The position numbers and the translations under genes were made by a program. The notes below the pieces were generated by a model, which worked only from the letters and a program-made list of their open reading frames with translations, ran no database searches and was not told the origin of the DNA. From Streptomyces griseocarneus (GTDB taxonomy: Bacteria > Actinomycetota > Actinomycetes > Streptomycetales > Streptomycetaceae), in assembly GCA_003674045.1 (NCBI GenBank), contig PENC01000001.1, positions 372,001 to 436,000 on the forward strand: a stretch of 64,000 bases of DNA, read 5' to 3'. Position 1 is the first letter of the stretch. Each line of letters opens with the position of its first letter. Positions 15,700-25,300 of this stretch are shown in pieces.

Positions 15700-16464
15700 G
15701 TGTACCTCAGATCCCGCCGTGTCGCTCTCACGACCCTGGCTGTCTCGTCGCTTCTGCTGCTGTCCGCTTGTGGCGGGGACTCCGGCTCCGACTCCGGGGC
15801 CAAGACCGGCTCCTCCGCCAAGTCCACGGACAAGACGGACAAGGGGGCGGCGGCCGCCCCGGAGTCGATCACTGCCGAGCAGGCCAAGCAGGCCCTCGTC
15901 ACGGTGAAGGACCTGCCCACCGGCTGGAAGCAGGAGCCGGACACGGGCATGGACAAGTCGCAGGGCGCGGACGAGGACACCGTGTCCGGCGTCAAGCCCC
16001 TGTGCGAGCCGATAGCCGCCCTCCTCAACACCGGACGGCTGGAGGAGGACCACAAGGCCAATGCCCAGGCGGTCTTCAAGAAGACGGGCGACCAGACCAC
16101 CGTGGCGCAGGACGTCAGCGGCTACACCCGGGCGGAGGCCGAAAAGGCCATGACCGGGCTCAAAGCTGCTGTCTCGCAGTGCGGGACCTTCACGGGCAAG
16201 CAGGGCGGCAAGCCGGCCACGCTCACGGTGAAGAAGGCCGTCCAGCAGCCGAAGTACGGCGACGAGTCCGTCAGCTACACCCTCAAGGTCGTCCAGGGCG
16301 ACATGCAGATGGACTTCGACATGGGCACGATCCGCAGCCACGGGGCCATTACGACGGTGCTCAACAACTACTCGGACACCGGCGACCGCGGCAAGGCGGC
16401 ATTCACCAAGGCCCTGGCCGCGGCAGGCGAGAAGCTGACCGCCGCGGCGGCGAAGACTCCCTGA
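15700..16464 (+). CDS. Secreted lipoprotein, function unknown
   Basis: A 254-residue exported lipoprotein. The basic N-terminus (YLRSRR) and hydrophobic stretch lead to the lipobox LLSAC, giving lipidation at the cysteine near residue 23. A Ser/Gly/Asp/Lys-rich spacer follows, then a folded domain starting ITAEQAKQALVTVKDLPTGW, a pattern seen in many actinomycete sensor-like or PknH-type lipoproteins. The GTG at 15700 is chosen over an ATG 36 nt upstream because AAAGGA precedes it and it gives a proper signal peptide. Two cysteines (in PLCEPI and SQCGTF) may form a disulfide. Specific function unknown. Confidence 0.85.
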   Translation: MYLRSRRVALTTLAVSSLLLLSACGGDSGSDSGAKTGSSAKSTDKTDKGAAAAPESITAEQAKQALVTVKDLPTGWKQEPDTGMDKSQGADEDTVSGVKPLCEPIAALLNTGRLEEDHKANAQAVFKKTGDQTTVAQDVSGYTRAEAEKAMTGLKAAVSQCGTFTGKQGGKPATLTVKKAVQQPKYGDESVSYTLKVVQGDMQMDFDMGTIRSHGAITTVLNNYSDTGDRGKAAFTKALAAAGEKLTAAAAKTP

Positions 16465-16566
16465 CGGTTCGGCTGGAATCGAACGGTCGGTCTTGATCGC
16501 TGAGTGGCGGGGCGTTACCTTCCGGCGGTCCCGGACTCGCCGGGCCCCTTTCCCGAAGGAACACGC

Positions 16567-17010
16567 ATGACAGCGCTCACGGGTTTCTACACGCTGACCA
16601 GTATCCAGAGCGGCAAGGTCCTGGACGTCGCGGGCGCGAGCACCGCGGACGGCGGAAACGTCTACCAGTGGGACGCCAACGGCACCGACGCCCAGGCATG
16701 GGAAGTCCGGGCCACGGGCGAGGAGAACGTCTATCTGCTCGTCGCGCGGTGCAGTGGTAAGGCTCTGGACGTCCAGGACAGCAGCAAGGCGGACGGCGCC
16801 AACGTCATACAGTGGACGATCGACCCGGCCCGCGACTCCCAGAAGTGGCGACTGGCCCCGCTGGGCAACGACTCCTACACGCTGACGAACGTGCACAGCG
16901 GCAAGCTTCTGGACGTCTACAACAACGGCCTTGAGGCCGGGGCCAACGTGATCCAGTGGTTCGCCAACAACGGCGACAACCAGAAGTGGCAGCTGACGGC
17001 GATCAAGTAG
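16567..17010 (+). CDS. Stand-alone ricin-type beta-trefoil lectin
   Basis: The whole 147-residue protein is one RICIN (CBM13-like) domain. Three subdomains each carry a QxW motif: QAW at 43-45, QKW at 92-94 and QKW at 139-141, each preceded by GKVLDV, GKALDV or GKLLDV and a YQW/IQW strand. Usually this domain is attached to a secreted enzyme; here there is no enzyme domain and no signal peptide, so the protein is either cytoplasmic or exported by another route. AAGGA stands before the ATG at 16567. Three sugar sites are predicted; the sugar is unknown. A strong terminator follows. Confidence 0.92.
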   Translation: MTALTGFYTLTSIQSGKVLDVAGASTADGGNVYQWDANGTDAQAWEVRATGEENVYLLVARCSGKALDVQDSSKADGANVIQWTIDPARDSQKWRLAPLGNDSYTLTNVHSGKLLDVYNNGLEAGANVIQWFANNGDNQKWQLTAIK

Positions 17011-17019
17011 CGGCTGCAT

Positions 17020-17054
17020 GAGTGAACGGCCGTGCGGTGCGCGGCCGTTCACTC
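17020..17054. terminator. Strong hairpin terminator after the lectin gene
   Basis: GAGTGAACGGCCG (17020-17032) pairs perfectly with CGGCCGTTCACTC (17042-17054): a 13-bp stem with a 9-nt loop, starting 10 nt after the stop. Confidence 0.88.
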
Positions 17055-17150
17055 GTACGGTGGGGAATCTCTTCGAGTGGGGTCCGTATGGGCCTTGTGC
17101 GGCCTAGCTTCGCTTGGTACCGAGTGGTATCGAGAGTGCGGAGCGAAGGT

Positions 17151-17960
17151 ATGAGCGTCTACGACCAGCCGCCCATGACGTGGAAGCTGTCCGGTCATCA
17201 GGTCATGCTGTGGCGGGCAGAGGCCAAATTCTCGCGGGAGCAGCTCGCCGAGGAGTCGGGGTACGTCCCCGAGACGGTCAAGTCGATGGAGCAAGGGCGG
17301 CGGCGTCCGTCGCAGCACCTGCTTGAGGTCGCCGACAAGATGTGCGGCGCCAAGGGGAAGCTGGCGGCAACGGATCAGTTCCTCGACCCGGAGAAGTGCC
17401 CGAGTCGCGTTACCGAGTACATGGCCTTCGAGGCCGAAGCGATTGCCTTCCACTGGTACGAGGTGCTGATCGTCCCCGGTCTGTTGCAGACGGAGGAGTA
17501 CGCGCGCGTATTGATGGCCAGTCACTGCCCTCCCGTCGATGACGAGACGGTGGAGGAGCGGGTGACGTATCGGATGCAGCGCCAGGAGCTGCTCAACAAG
17601 CAGACCGCATCGTTCAGCTTCGTCATCCACGAGGCAGCGCTGAGGACTCTGGTGGGCGGGCCGAGGGTGATGAAGGGCCAGCTCACCCGTTTCTTGGAGG
17701 TGGGTCAGCAACGCAACGTATCGCTTCAGATCCTGCCGATGGGCCACGGGGCCATGCCTGGAATGGGCGGCCCCTTCAATGTGCTGGAGAGCGCCGAGCA
17801 CAAGCTCTACGGCTACCAGGAAGCGCAGGGGGCGAACACGATGCGTGCCGAGCTTGAGGCGACGAGCAACCTCATGAAGCGCTACGCGGCACTGCGGATG
17901 GATGCGCTCGGCACCTCGGACTCGGCCCAGTTCATCAAGAGATTGGCGGGAGAGCTATGA
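17151..17960 (+). CDS. XRE-family regulator with DUF5753 domain
   Basis: A 269-residue actinomycete-type regulator. The helix-turn-helix occupies about residues 12-65 (VMLWRAEAKFSREQLAEESG, VPETVKSMEQGRRRPS), and the rest is the DUF5753 domain, recognised by WYEVLIVPGLLQTEEYARVL and RMQRQELL, ending in the usual SLQILPMG and MGGPFNVLE segments. The ATG at 17151 is used with GCGAAGG upstream. Its stop overlaps the DUF397 gene start by 4 nt, so the two are translated as a unit, as in the abaA/whiJ-type loci of Streptomyces. These pairs influence development and antibiotic production; the target of this one is unknown. Confidence 0.93.
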   Translation: MSVYDQPPMTWKLSGHQVMLWRAEAKFSREQLAEESGYVPETVKSMEQGRRRPSQHLLEVADKMCGAKGKLAATDQFLDPEKCPSRVTEYMAFEAEAIAFHWYEVLIVPGLLQTEEYARVLMASHCPPVDDETVEERVTYRMQRQELLNKQTASFSFVIHEAALRTLVGGPRVMKGQLTRFLEVGQQRNVSLQILPMGHGAMPGMGGPFNVLESAEHKLYGYQEAQGANTMRAELEATSNLMKRYAALRMDALGTSDSAQFIKRLAGEL

Positions 17961-18145
17961 GCGCCGAACTGGTGTGGTTCAAATCAAGCTTCAGCGACCA
18001 AGAAGGAGGAATCTGCGTAGAAGTAGCCGTCCACCCTCAAAACATCCATATACGTGACTCCAAGCGCCGGGGTGGCCCCAACTTCGCCATGGCCACCCCC
18101 GCGTGGGCGTGCTTCATAAGCACCCGGGACCGGCTCGCCCCATAG
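17957..18145 (+). CDS. DUF397 domain protein
   Basis: A 62-residue protein consisting only of the DUF397 domain: WFKSSFSDQEGGICVEVAV at the N-terminus and IHIRDSKRR in the middle. It starts within the stop of the XRE gene (ATGA overlap). In characterised pairs the small DUF397 protein is thought to antagonise or modulate the DNA-binding partner. The C-terminal part (WACFISTRDRLAP) lacks the usual FLAALKAG-type ending and has ordinary variation. Confidence 0.9.
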   Translation: MSAELVWFKSSFSDQEGGICVEVAVHPQNIHIRDSKRRGGPNFAMATPAWACFISTRDRLAP

Positions 18146-18201
18146 AACGGGACGTCCGTCACCGAGGAATATCCCGGCAAGGGCGGTTGGCTGTCGCTGA
18201 G

Positions 18202-19755
18202 GTGACAACAGCAACCGACCGCAAATGGTGGGCGTTCACAGGAGTCGGCCTGATCAGCTTCCTCGGCTGTATCGACCTGACGATCGTGAACACCGCCGCC
18301 CCACAGATCCAGGCCGATCTGGGCGCCTCCGTGACCGACCTGCAGTTGATCGTCAACATGTTCATCGTCGCCCTGTCGATGTTCATGGTGACGATGGGGC
18401 GGCTGGCCGACACCTATGGTCGGCGCCGTGTCCTCTATGCCGGAACCGTGCTCTTCGGGCTGGCCTCCCTGGGCGCCGGGCTGGCGTCCAGTACCGGCTG
18501 GCTCATCGCGTTCCGTTTTCTCCAGGGTGCAGCGGGCGCGGTGCTCTACACGTCCACCGGTGCCATCGTGCAGAACGCCTTCCCCGCCGAGCAGCGGGGC
18601 AGGGCGATCGGCGCGCTCTACGGCGTCAACGGCTTCGGCCTGGCCGTCGGGCCGCTGCTCGGCGGTGTCATCGTCTCCGCGCTGGACTGGCACTGGGTGT
18701 TCTGGGTGAACGTCCCGCTGGTCGTCATCGCCCTGGCCATCTGCTCGTTCAGCGTCACGGAGTCCCGTAACGAGGAGGCCGGCCCCGGCCTCGACCGGGC
18801 CGGGCTCGTGCTCATCAGCCTCGGCATCCCGGCCGTGGTGCTCGCCTTCACCCTGGGCGGGACCTGGGGCTGGTCGAGCGGCCGCACCCTGGGGCTGCTC
18901 GCGTTCGCGGTGGTCGTGCTGATCGTCTTCTGGTTCGTGGAGCGCCGCGCCGCCGACCCCATCATCAGCTTCAAGCTCTTCAAGCACCGCGCGTTCCTCG
19001 GGGCCATCGTCTCCGACTTCGCCCTGGCGTGCTTCTACACCTCGGTGCTCTTCCTGATCCCCCTCTACCTCAGTGAAGTGCGAGGCCACGGCGGTTACGC
19101 GACCGGCGCGCTGCTGCTGCCCTGCACGGCCGTGATGTCGGTGCTCTCCCCGTTCGTGGGCCGCTTCACCGACCGCTTCGGCCCCAGGAAGCTGCTCGCC
19201 TTCGGCTTCACCATGTTCACGGTGTCGGCCCTGCTGCTGACCCGGCTGGAGGCCGACAGCTCCCTCGGCTACCTCGCCGCCTCCCTGGTCGCGATGGGCA
19301 TCGGCTGGGCCTTCATCCTCGGCCCGGCCACCGTGTCCGCCCTCTCCTCCGTCCCCGAGCGCCAGGCGGGCCTCGCCGTCGGCTCCTCGTGGACGTTCCA
19401 CAACCTCGGCGGAGCCATCGGTCTCGCCGCCGCCGTCGTCCTGTTCCGCTCCCAGGGTGAGTCCTCGCTGACCTCGGCCCTCGCCGACCGGGGCATCCCC
19501 ACGGGCGACTGGACCCACGACGTGGCCGCCGACCCCGAGCGCGCCGCCGACGTACTGCGCGACCACACGCCCCTGACCGACACGGACATCACCAAGGTGT
19601 TCGGCGACATGTTCACCCATGGCACCCAGGCCGCGATGTGGCTGGTCGCCGGGACGTCGGTCGCCGCGCTGATCGTCCTGGGCCTGCTGGGCCTCGGCCG
19701 CGGCCGGAGCGCGACGGTCGCCACCGAGCCGGCGGTGGACGCGGAAAGGGTCTGA
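18202..19755 (+). CDS. MFS drug exporter, DHA2 (14-helix) family
   Basis: Proton-driven exporter of the EmrB/QacA type, about 517 residues with 14 predicted membrane helices. Motif D1-like GCIDLTIVNTAAPQIQADLG follows helix 1, motif A is GRLADTYGRRRV, and motif C is GFGLAVGPLLGG. Hydrophobic segments continue to residue ~500 with a basic tail. The start is uncertain: the GTG at 18202 gives a sensible N-terminus (TTATDRKWWAFTG), and a TTG at 18187 with AAGGGCGG close by is an alternative. It lies 56 nt after the DUF397 gene on the same strand, so the XRE/DUF397 pair may control it. Substrate unknown. A hairpin terminator follows. Confidence 0.88.
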   Translation: MTTATDRKWWAFTGVGLISFLGCIDLTIVNTAAPQIQADLGASVTDLQLIVNMFIVALSMFMVTMGRLADTYGRRRVLYAGTVLFGLASLGAGLASSTGWLIAFRFLQGAAGAVLYTSTGAIVQNAFPAEQRGRAIGALYGVNGFGLAVGPLLGGVIVSALDWHWVFWVNVPLVVIALAICSFSVTESRNEEAGPGLDRAGLVLISLGIPAVVLAFTLGGTWGWSSGRTLGLLAFAVVVLIVFWFVERRAADPIISFKLFKHRAFLGAIVSDFALACFYTSVLFLIPLYLSEVRGHGGYATGALLLPCTAVMSVLSPFVGRFTDRFGPRKLLAFGFTMFTVSALLLTRLEADSSLGYLAASLVAMGIGWAFILGPATVSALSSVPERQAGLAVGSSWTFHNLGGAIGLAAAVVLFRSQGESSLTSALADRGIPTGDWTHDVAADPERAADVLRDHTPLTDTDITKVFGDMFTHGTQAAMWLVAGTSVAALIVLGLLGLGRGRSATVATEPAVDAERV

Positions 19756-19774
19756 CGCCTGCGTGACGCATGAC

Positions 19775-19801
19775 GCCCGGCGGCCTGATCGGCCGCCGGG
19801 C
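19775..19801. terminator. Bidirectional hairpin terminator
   Basis: GCCCGGCGGCC (19775-19785) and GGCCGCCGGGC (19791-19801) form an 11-bp perfect stem with a 5-nt loop between two convergent genes. Confidence 0.88.
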
Positions 19802-19811
19802 ATCGGCGCTC

Positions 19812-21140
19812 TCACACGAGATGGCGTACGAACAGGCCGGTCACGGGATACGGATTCTCCGGGCTGGGCAGCGCGGACTGACCGCTGAACAGCACACTCT
19901 CCCCGCTGCGGTCGACCCCGAGCAGGAGCGTGCTGTCGGGCCGCTGCTCCCCCTCGTCGTCGAGGCTGACACGCTCGACGGTGTCGGTCTCCAGGTTCCG
20001 CACGAAGACGTCGTCGGCCCCGTTGGTGTCGTCCGGTACGAGGTTGGTGGCCCGGGAGGAGAAGAACACCTTCCGGTTGTCGGCGCTCATCAGGGCACCG
20101 CTGTACGACCCGGCGTTCGCCAGTTCCCCGTCCTGGCCGGTGCTCATGCGCCGGGTGACCCCGGTGACCAGGTCCTTGGCGTAGGCGTCCGTCTCGTCGT
20201 GGACCTCGCCGTTCACGATGTCCGGCGCACTGGTCGAGAAGAGCGCGTAGCGGCCGTCGGGGCTGAGGGCGGGCCAGTCGGCTCGTACGACCGCGCGGTT
20301 GAGATTGTGCGCGGCCAGCTGCGTACGACCGGTGCGCATGTCGTGTACGTAGAACTGGCGGTACGGGGAAGCCCGGAGTTCGGTCTTCCGCGCCGCGCCG
20401 GGCGCGACCGTGACGCCGAGGTTGGTCTTGAACCCCACCTTGCCGCCATCCGCGCTGATCACCGGCGACAGGAACGTCGCCCCCGGCACCCGGCTGCCGT
20501 CACTGTTCACGCTCGCCCGCTGCGTGGTCTTCTGCACACGATCCCTGACATACACCTCCTGCTGGCTGTCACCGCCCGGAACCAGATCGCTCCGGTTGGA
20601 GGTGAAGGCGACGTAGCGCCCGTCGTCGCTGATCTTTCCCGTACTGCTGTCCGCGAACGGGTTCGGGTCCGTGCGTTCCACGAGTATCTCGGTCCGGCCT
20701 GTCGCACGGTCGCGCACGTAGAGGTCGCTCGTACGGGCGTTGACGTGGCTCGGCGTGCCGGTCAAACCGGTCGCGTACGAGGAGAAGACGACATAGCGGC
20801 CGTCCCCGCTGACGCTCTGCGCCCACGAGTCGTCATTGGCCGACTTGCCGTCGAGGGCCGCGCTGACGAGCTCGATCCGGCCTGTCCGCAGGTCCTTGAG
20901 AAAGGCCTTCTCGTGGGTGTCGGTCGCCCCCGGCACGAGGTTGGTCGCCCGGGAGGTGAACGTGACGTACCGCCCGTCGGCACTGATGCTGCCGCCCTCC
21001 ACGTAGGCGTTCGCCGGAGTGCCGTCGGCGGCGGTGCTCACCTGCTCGGTGCGCGGTGCTGTGGCTGCGGCGGCAGGCAAGGCCGTGACGCAGGTACCCG
21101 CCAGGAGTACCGCTGCCACGGCCGCGTGTCTGTATCGCAC
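19812..21140 (-). CDS. Secreted TolB-like beta-propeller protein
   Basis: A 442-residue secreted protein. A signal peptide (VRYRHAAVAAVLLAGTCVTA, cleavage after ALPAAAA) is followed by six or so WD40-like/PD40 repeats, each with a pattern such as ISADGRYVTFTSRATNLVPG, SGDGRYVVFSSYAT, ISDDGRYVAFTSNRSDLVPG, SPDGRYALFSTSA and SADNRKVFFSSRATNLVPD, alternating with YVRD or VRNLETDTVERVS strands. The GTG at 21140 is chosen because AGGGGGGAA stands in front of it and the signal peptide then has normal length. No catalytic domain is attached. The ligand or partner is unknown. It is convergent with the MFS gene. Confidence 0.85.
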   Translation of the reverse strand: MRYRHAAVAAVLLAGTCVTALPAAAATAPRTEQVSTAADGTPANAYVEGGSISADGRYVTFTSRATNLVPGATDTHEKAFLKDLRTGRIELVSAALDGKSANDDSWAQSVSGDGRYVVFSSYATGLTGTPSHVNARTSDLYVRDRATGRTEILVERTDPNPFADSSTGKISDDGRYVAFTSNRSDLVPGGDSQQEVYVRDRVQKTTQRASVNSDGSRVPGATFLSPVISADGGKVGFKTNLGVTVAPGAARKTELRASPYRQFYVHDMRTGRTQLAAHNLNRAVVRADWPALSPDGRYALFSTSAPDIVNGEVHDETDAYAKDLVTGVTRRMSTGQDGELANAGSYSGALMSADNRKVFFSSRATNLVPDDTNGADDVFVRNLETDTVERVSLDDEGEQRPDSTLLLGVDRSGESVLFSGQSALPSPENPYPVTGLFVRHLV

Positions 21141-21331
21141 AGGTTCCCCCCCTGTGAACGCGCGCATATGCGCCCGGATGATGCTGACGCAGCCAACCGT
21201 TCCAGGATGACTCGGTCAACAGTGCGAACGCGCCACGCTCGCCGTCACGGACGGGTGAAGCCAGAGCCTCCCGTGAAGGACGCAGCGACTAGAGTCGGGC
21301 CCGTCGGTGTCCGAACACACCCGGGTAGCTC

Positions 21332-22279
21332 ATGAGCCAGCCCCAAGGGTGGCCGCCCAGGCCCCCGCATCCACCTCCCGCGCCCGTTCCTGACGCGCTT
21401 GTCGCCGCGCCGCGGCCGGGGCTGTGGTGGCGCTGCCTGCTCGGGGGAGCGGCGCTGTGGTGTCTCGCCATCGTGGTCACGTACACCACCCAGAACACCA
21501 ACCTGCTGCCGACGCTCATCCTGCTCGGCAGCTTCCTCGTACCCGGCTGCTTCACCCTGTGGGCCTACGAGCGGTACGGGCAGGTCCTCGGGGCGCACCT
21601 GCTGTTCGGCTGCTTCGTGGTGGGCGGCGTCCTGGGCGTCCTCGGCGCGTCCGTCCTGGAGTACTACCTGCTCCACCCGTCCGTCCTGCTCTTCATCGGC
21701 GTGGGCCTCATCGAGGAGGCCGTCAAGGCCGCGGCCCTGGTGTTCGTCCTCCGCCGCCGGCCCCAGGTACGCGGCCTCCGCGCGGGCCTGGTCCTCGGCG
21801 CCGCGGTCGGCTTCGGCTTCGCCGCCTTCGAGAGCTCCGGCTATGCCTTCAACGCCCTGCTCACGCTGCACGGACTCTCCCTGCGCGACCTCGTCGAGAC
21901 CGAGATCCTCCGCGGCGTCCTGGCCCCCTTCGGCCACGGTCTCTGGACCGCCATCCTCGGCGCGGCCCTCCTCACCGACCGCCGCAACGGCCACTTCCAC
22001 CTCACACGCCGCGTCCTCGCGACCTACGTGGGTGTCTCCTTGCTCCACGCCCTCTGGGACTCCGTCAACGGCATCGCCGTCTGGATCGTCTACGCCCTGA
22101 CCGCCAGCTCCCAACAACGCGCCCTCTTCGACAAGGGCTACATCCCTCACCCGACGGGCGAGCAGCGCCACCTCTACACCCTCGTCTCCGACGGTGGCCT
22201 GATCGTGGTGGCGCTGCTGGGGCTGGCTTGGGTTGTGCCGCTGGCACGCAGGGCAGATGGGGCGGACGGGCCGGGGTAG
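21332..22279 (+). CDS. PrsW-type intramembrane metalloprotease
   Basis: A 315-residue membrane protein of the PrsW/CPBP-like glutamic metalloprotease group, named after the protease that cleaves anti-sigma factor RsiW in Bacillus. After a proline-rich cytoplasmic tail come about eight hydrophobic helices. Catalytic motifs are EE at 128-129 (GLIEEAVKA), FES at 166-168 with the following GYAF, and histidines H202 (APFGHGLW) and H239 with D243 (LLHALWDS). ATG at 21332 follows GGGTAGCTC. The substrate anti-sigma or other membrane protein is not encoded nearby. A strong hairpin overlaps its 3' end. Confidence 0.9.
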   Translation: MSQPQGWPPRPPHPPPAPVPDALVAAPRPGLWWRCLLGGAALWCLAIVVTYTTQNTNLLPTLILLGSFLVPGCFTLWAYERYGQVLGAHLLFGCFVVGGVLGVLGASVLEYYLLHPSVLLFIGVGLIEEAVKAAALVFVLRRRPQVRGLRAGLVLGAAVGFGFAAFESSGYAFNALLTLHGLSLRDLVETEILRGVLAPFGHGLWTAILGAALLTDRRNGHFHLTRRVLATYVGVSLLHALWDSVNGIAVWIVYALTASSQQRALFDKGYIPHPTGEQRHLYTLVSDGGLIVVALLGLAWVVPLARRADGADGPG

Positions 22280-22307
22280 GGCACCCGGAAGGGGTGCCCT
22301 ACCCCGG
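22271..22307. terminator. Very strong bidirectional terminator
   Basis: CCGGGGTAGGGCACCC (22271-22286) and GGGTGCCCTACCCCGG (22292-22307) form a 16-bp perfect stem with a 5-nt loop, between convergent genes and including the PrsW stop codon. Confidence 0.92.
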
Positions 22308-22318
22308 CGCGCCTGTGC

Positions 22319-25300
22319 TCAGCTGAGGGCCGTGAAATCGCCCCAGCCGCCTGTTCCCACAGGGAACGGATCACCGTGATCGCGAGTGGTGATCTTCGGG
22401 TAGAAGAGGAGCCCTGCGGTGTTGTCGGTGGTGGTGGCCCAGAGGTCCGGGACACCGTCGTTGTCGGCGTCGCCTCCGGAGGCGATCAGGGGGCGATTGG
22501 CCGCCGTCCAGCTCCGGCCGAACTGGTGGCGCGTGCTGATGTCTCCCAGACCTTCGCCGGCCGGGCCGGATCCCGGATAGACGTAGATCTCGCCCGTGGT
22601 GCGCTGACGGGCCACCAGGTCGACACGCCCGTCCCTGGTGACGTCTCCGGGCGCGATCACGTCGAAGTTGCTCCAGCCGCCGTCACCGATGAGGACGGGG
22701 TCCGTCTCGTCGAGGTACCAGCTGCTGGATCCGTAGTAGAGCCAGAGGTGGTCGCCCTCCTTGACCAGCAGGTCGGGGAAGGCGGGGATGTCGGGCGTGC
22801 CGTCGTTGTCGAGGTCGGTGGGGCCGTCGACGTCGCCGATGGCCACGATCTGCTGCGCGTTGTTCCAGTGGTTGTGGGACGGGTCGTAGACGCGGAGCTC
22901 CTGGCTCCCCATCGGGCAGCCCTGCGGCTGTCCGTCGACGACCTCGACGGTCTTCGTACAGGCGTAGCCGAGGCCGTTGTTGGGGTGGACGAACAGCTTC
23001 TTGGTGCCGTCGCCCTGGGGCCGTGCGGAGATGAGGTCCTCGTAGCCGTCACCGGTCCAGTCGCCGCGGTGGGTGATCAGGGCGCCACTGAAGTTCTCGT
23101 TGCTGACGACGGCCGCCGGGCCGACGCCTCCCGTGCCGTTTCCGGCGTACAGGCGCAGATCGCCGTTGGTGCGGATGCCGTACATGTCGGCGTTGCCGTC
23201 GCCGTTGAGGTCCCCGGGTTTGTCGGCGATCTTGGGGCTGTTGGCGTAGAAGAAGTAGATCTGGATGTCGGAGGGGTTGCCTGCCCTGTCGAAGCTGCGG
23301 GCGTAGAGCTTGTGCACCCCGACGGACATGGGGGTCACCTTGACGGAGACGGACCCGCCCGGTGAGGCGGCGGCGACCGTACGACGGGTGCTGTCCCAGT
23401 CGTTCCAGTACTCGTACTTCGTCACGTCGCGGACTCCCCCGGAAGCGATGGTGAAGGAGCCGGGGGTACGGGCCGTTCCTGTGGTGGCCGGCCAGCCGTC
23501 GCCTCCGTCGGGGTACTCCCTGGAGGAGACGACGGGCACGGCACCGGGACGGGAGGTGTCGATGGTGAACCGGCAGGGCGGGTTGGGCGTCCAGGGGGAG
23601 GTGGCGGTGCCGTCGTCGGCCTGGACCTGCCAGGAATAGGTGGTGCCGTCCTTGAGGGCGGACTTGGGCACGGTGACCCGCGCGACGTTGCCGCTGGTGA
23701 CCGAGACGGTCTGGTTGAAGACCGACGGACCGCCGCCCGTGGCCCACATGTTGAACCGTGCCTTGAGGGTGCCGCCGTCCGGGTCCGAGATCCTGGCGTA
23801 CAGCTGGACATCGGTGTTGCCGACTACCGTGGGGGTCTTGGCCGGGCACTCCGTCGCGGGTCTCGTGCCGTAGTCGGTCGGGGTGCTGGGCGGGGTGGTG
23901 TATTCGGTCGACAGAACAGCGGACTTGGCGTCGAACTTCTTCCAGCTGTAGACGGACGTCTCCGTGGCGGCGCGCAGACCGAGTGTCCAGTTGGTCCAGT
24001 GGGAGGCGGCGGCTTCCTTGGTCCCCGACGTCACGTCGAAGGCGAGGTTGCCCGCGGGGCAGCTGGTGCTGCCCGCCCAGCCCTTGGTGTCACTGGTGGT
24101 GGCCACCTTGCGGGTCCAGTTGGGCTGGTTGTTCCAGGTGGTGCCGGAGTTGATGCTGCCCGTGTCCCACAGCTGGGTCTCCCGCTCCTCGCAGGACCAG
24201 GACCAGGTGTTCTTGATCCGGAACGTGGACTTGATGATCCGCTTGTCGGTGTTCCAGAGGTTCTTGGTGTTGAGCTGGAAGAAGGAGCGGCCCAGCCCGT
24301 CGGTCTCGTTCTCGTAGCCGATGCGGGCGGTGGAGGTGCCCTTCGTGCCGTCGCGGTCGATCCACCCGGCGCCGTTGTAGAAGGCGCTGTTGGCGTACTT
24401 CTTGTAGACGAGGGCCCAGGCCTGGCGGGCGCCGTCGACGTACGGGTCGATGAACACCGGGTAGGTGGTGTCCTTGTCCGTCAGCAGCCCCGCGTCCGGA
24501 GTGATCTTGAGGTTGGACGGGGACACCGCCACCTTCATCTCCGCGGCCTTGGCACCCTGCCCCGGCTGGAACTCGTCATGCGCCGGTTCCGGGGCAGGGG
24601 TCACGGCGGTCCGCGCCAGGGGAGCGCTGCGGGCGGCCCGCAGTGCGGCATCGGAGCTCCGGGCCGGTCCGGAGCTGTCCCACATCCTCGGGGTCGGCCC
24701 CGAGAAGACCACCTGCCCGGCCGGGTTGACGCCCGTGAGGTTGCCGTACTGGTCGACGGAGACCTTCACCCCGTCGGCGGACATGCCGTACTGGATGGCC
24801 TTGAGCGCCGGATCGGCTGCTGCCCGGGGCGACTTGACCACCAGGAGTTGCCCGAAGCCGGTCGCGCTCGCCCGCACCTTCAGGTCCACGTCCGGGAGCA
24901 CCTCGGGATAGGTGACCGTGTTGCCGGAGACCTGGGCCTTCGGCAGTGCCTTCGGCCAGGACAGCGACACGCGTCGGCCGTCGCGTTCGATGGTGGCCAG
25001 CGGGCCGTCGCCGCCCGGGGAGAAGGACATCCTCACCGGGGTCGCGGCCGGGCTGATGCGGCCGTCCTCGGCCGGGGTCAGCGCGGTGTCGATGTCCACC
25101 AGCGCGTGGTTCTTCCTCACCCGCTGGGGGAGGGCGTAGCGCTCCTCGGTGAAGGTGCCCGAGGGGTTGGCGAAGACGGACGACGTCTCGGTCCGCCGGG
25201 GTATGACCTCGACCGGCTTCCCGCTGCTCTCCGCCTCCTTGAGCGCGGCTCCGTCCGCCTTCGCCACAGCCGTGGTGGGAGGCGCCGGTGTGCCGCTGTC

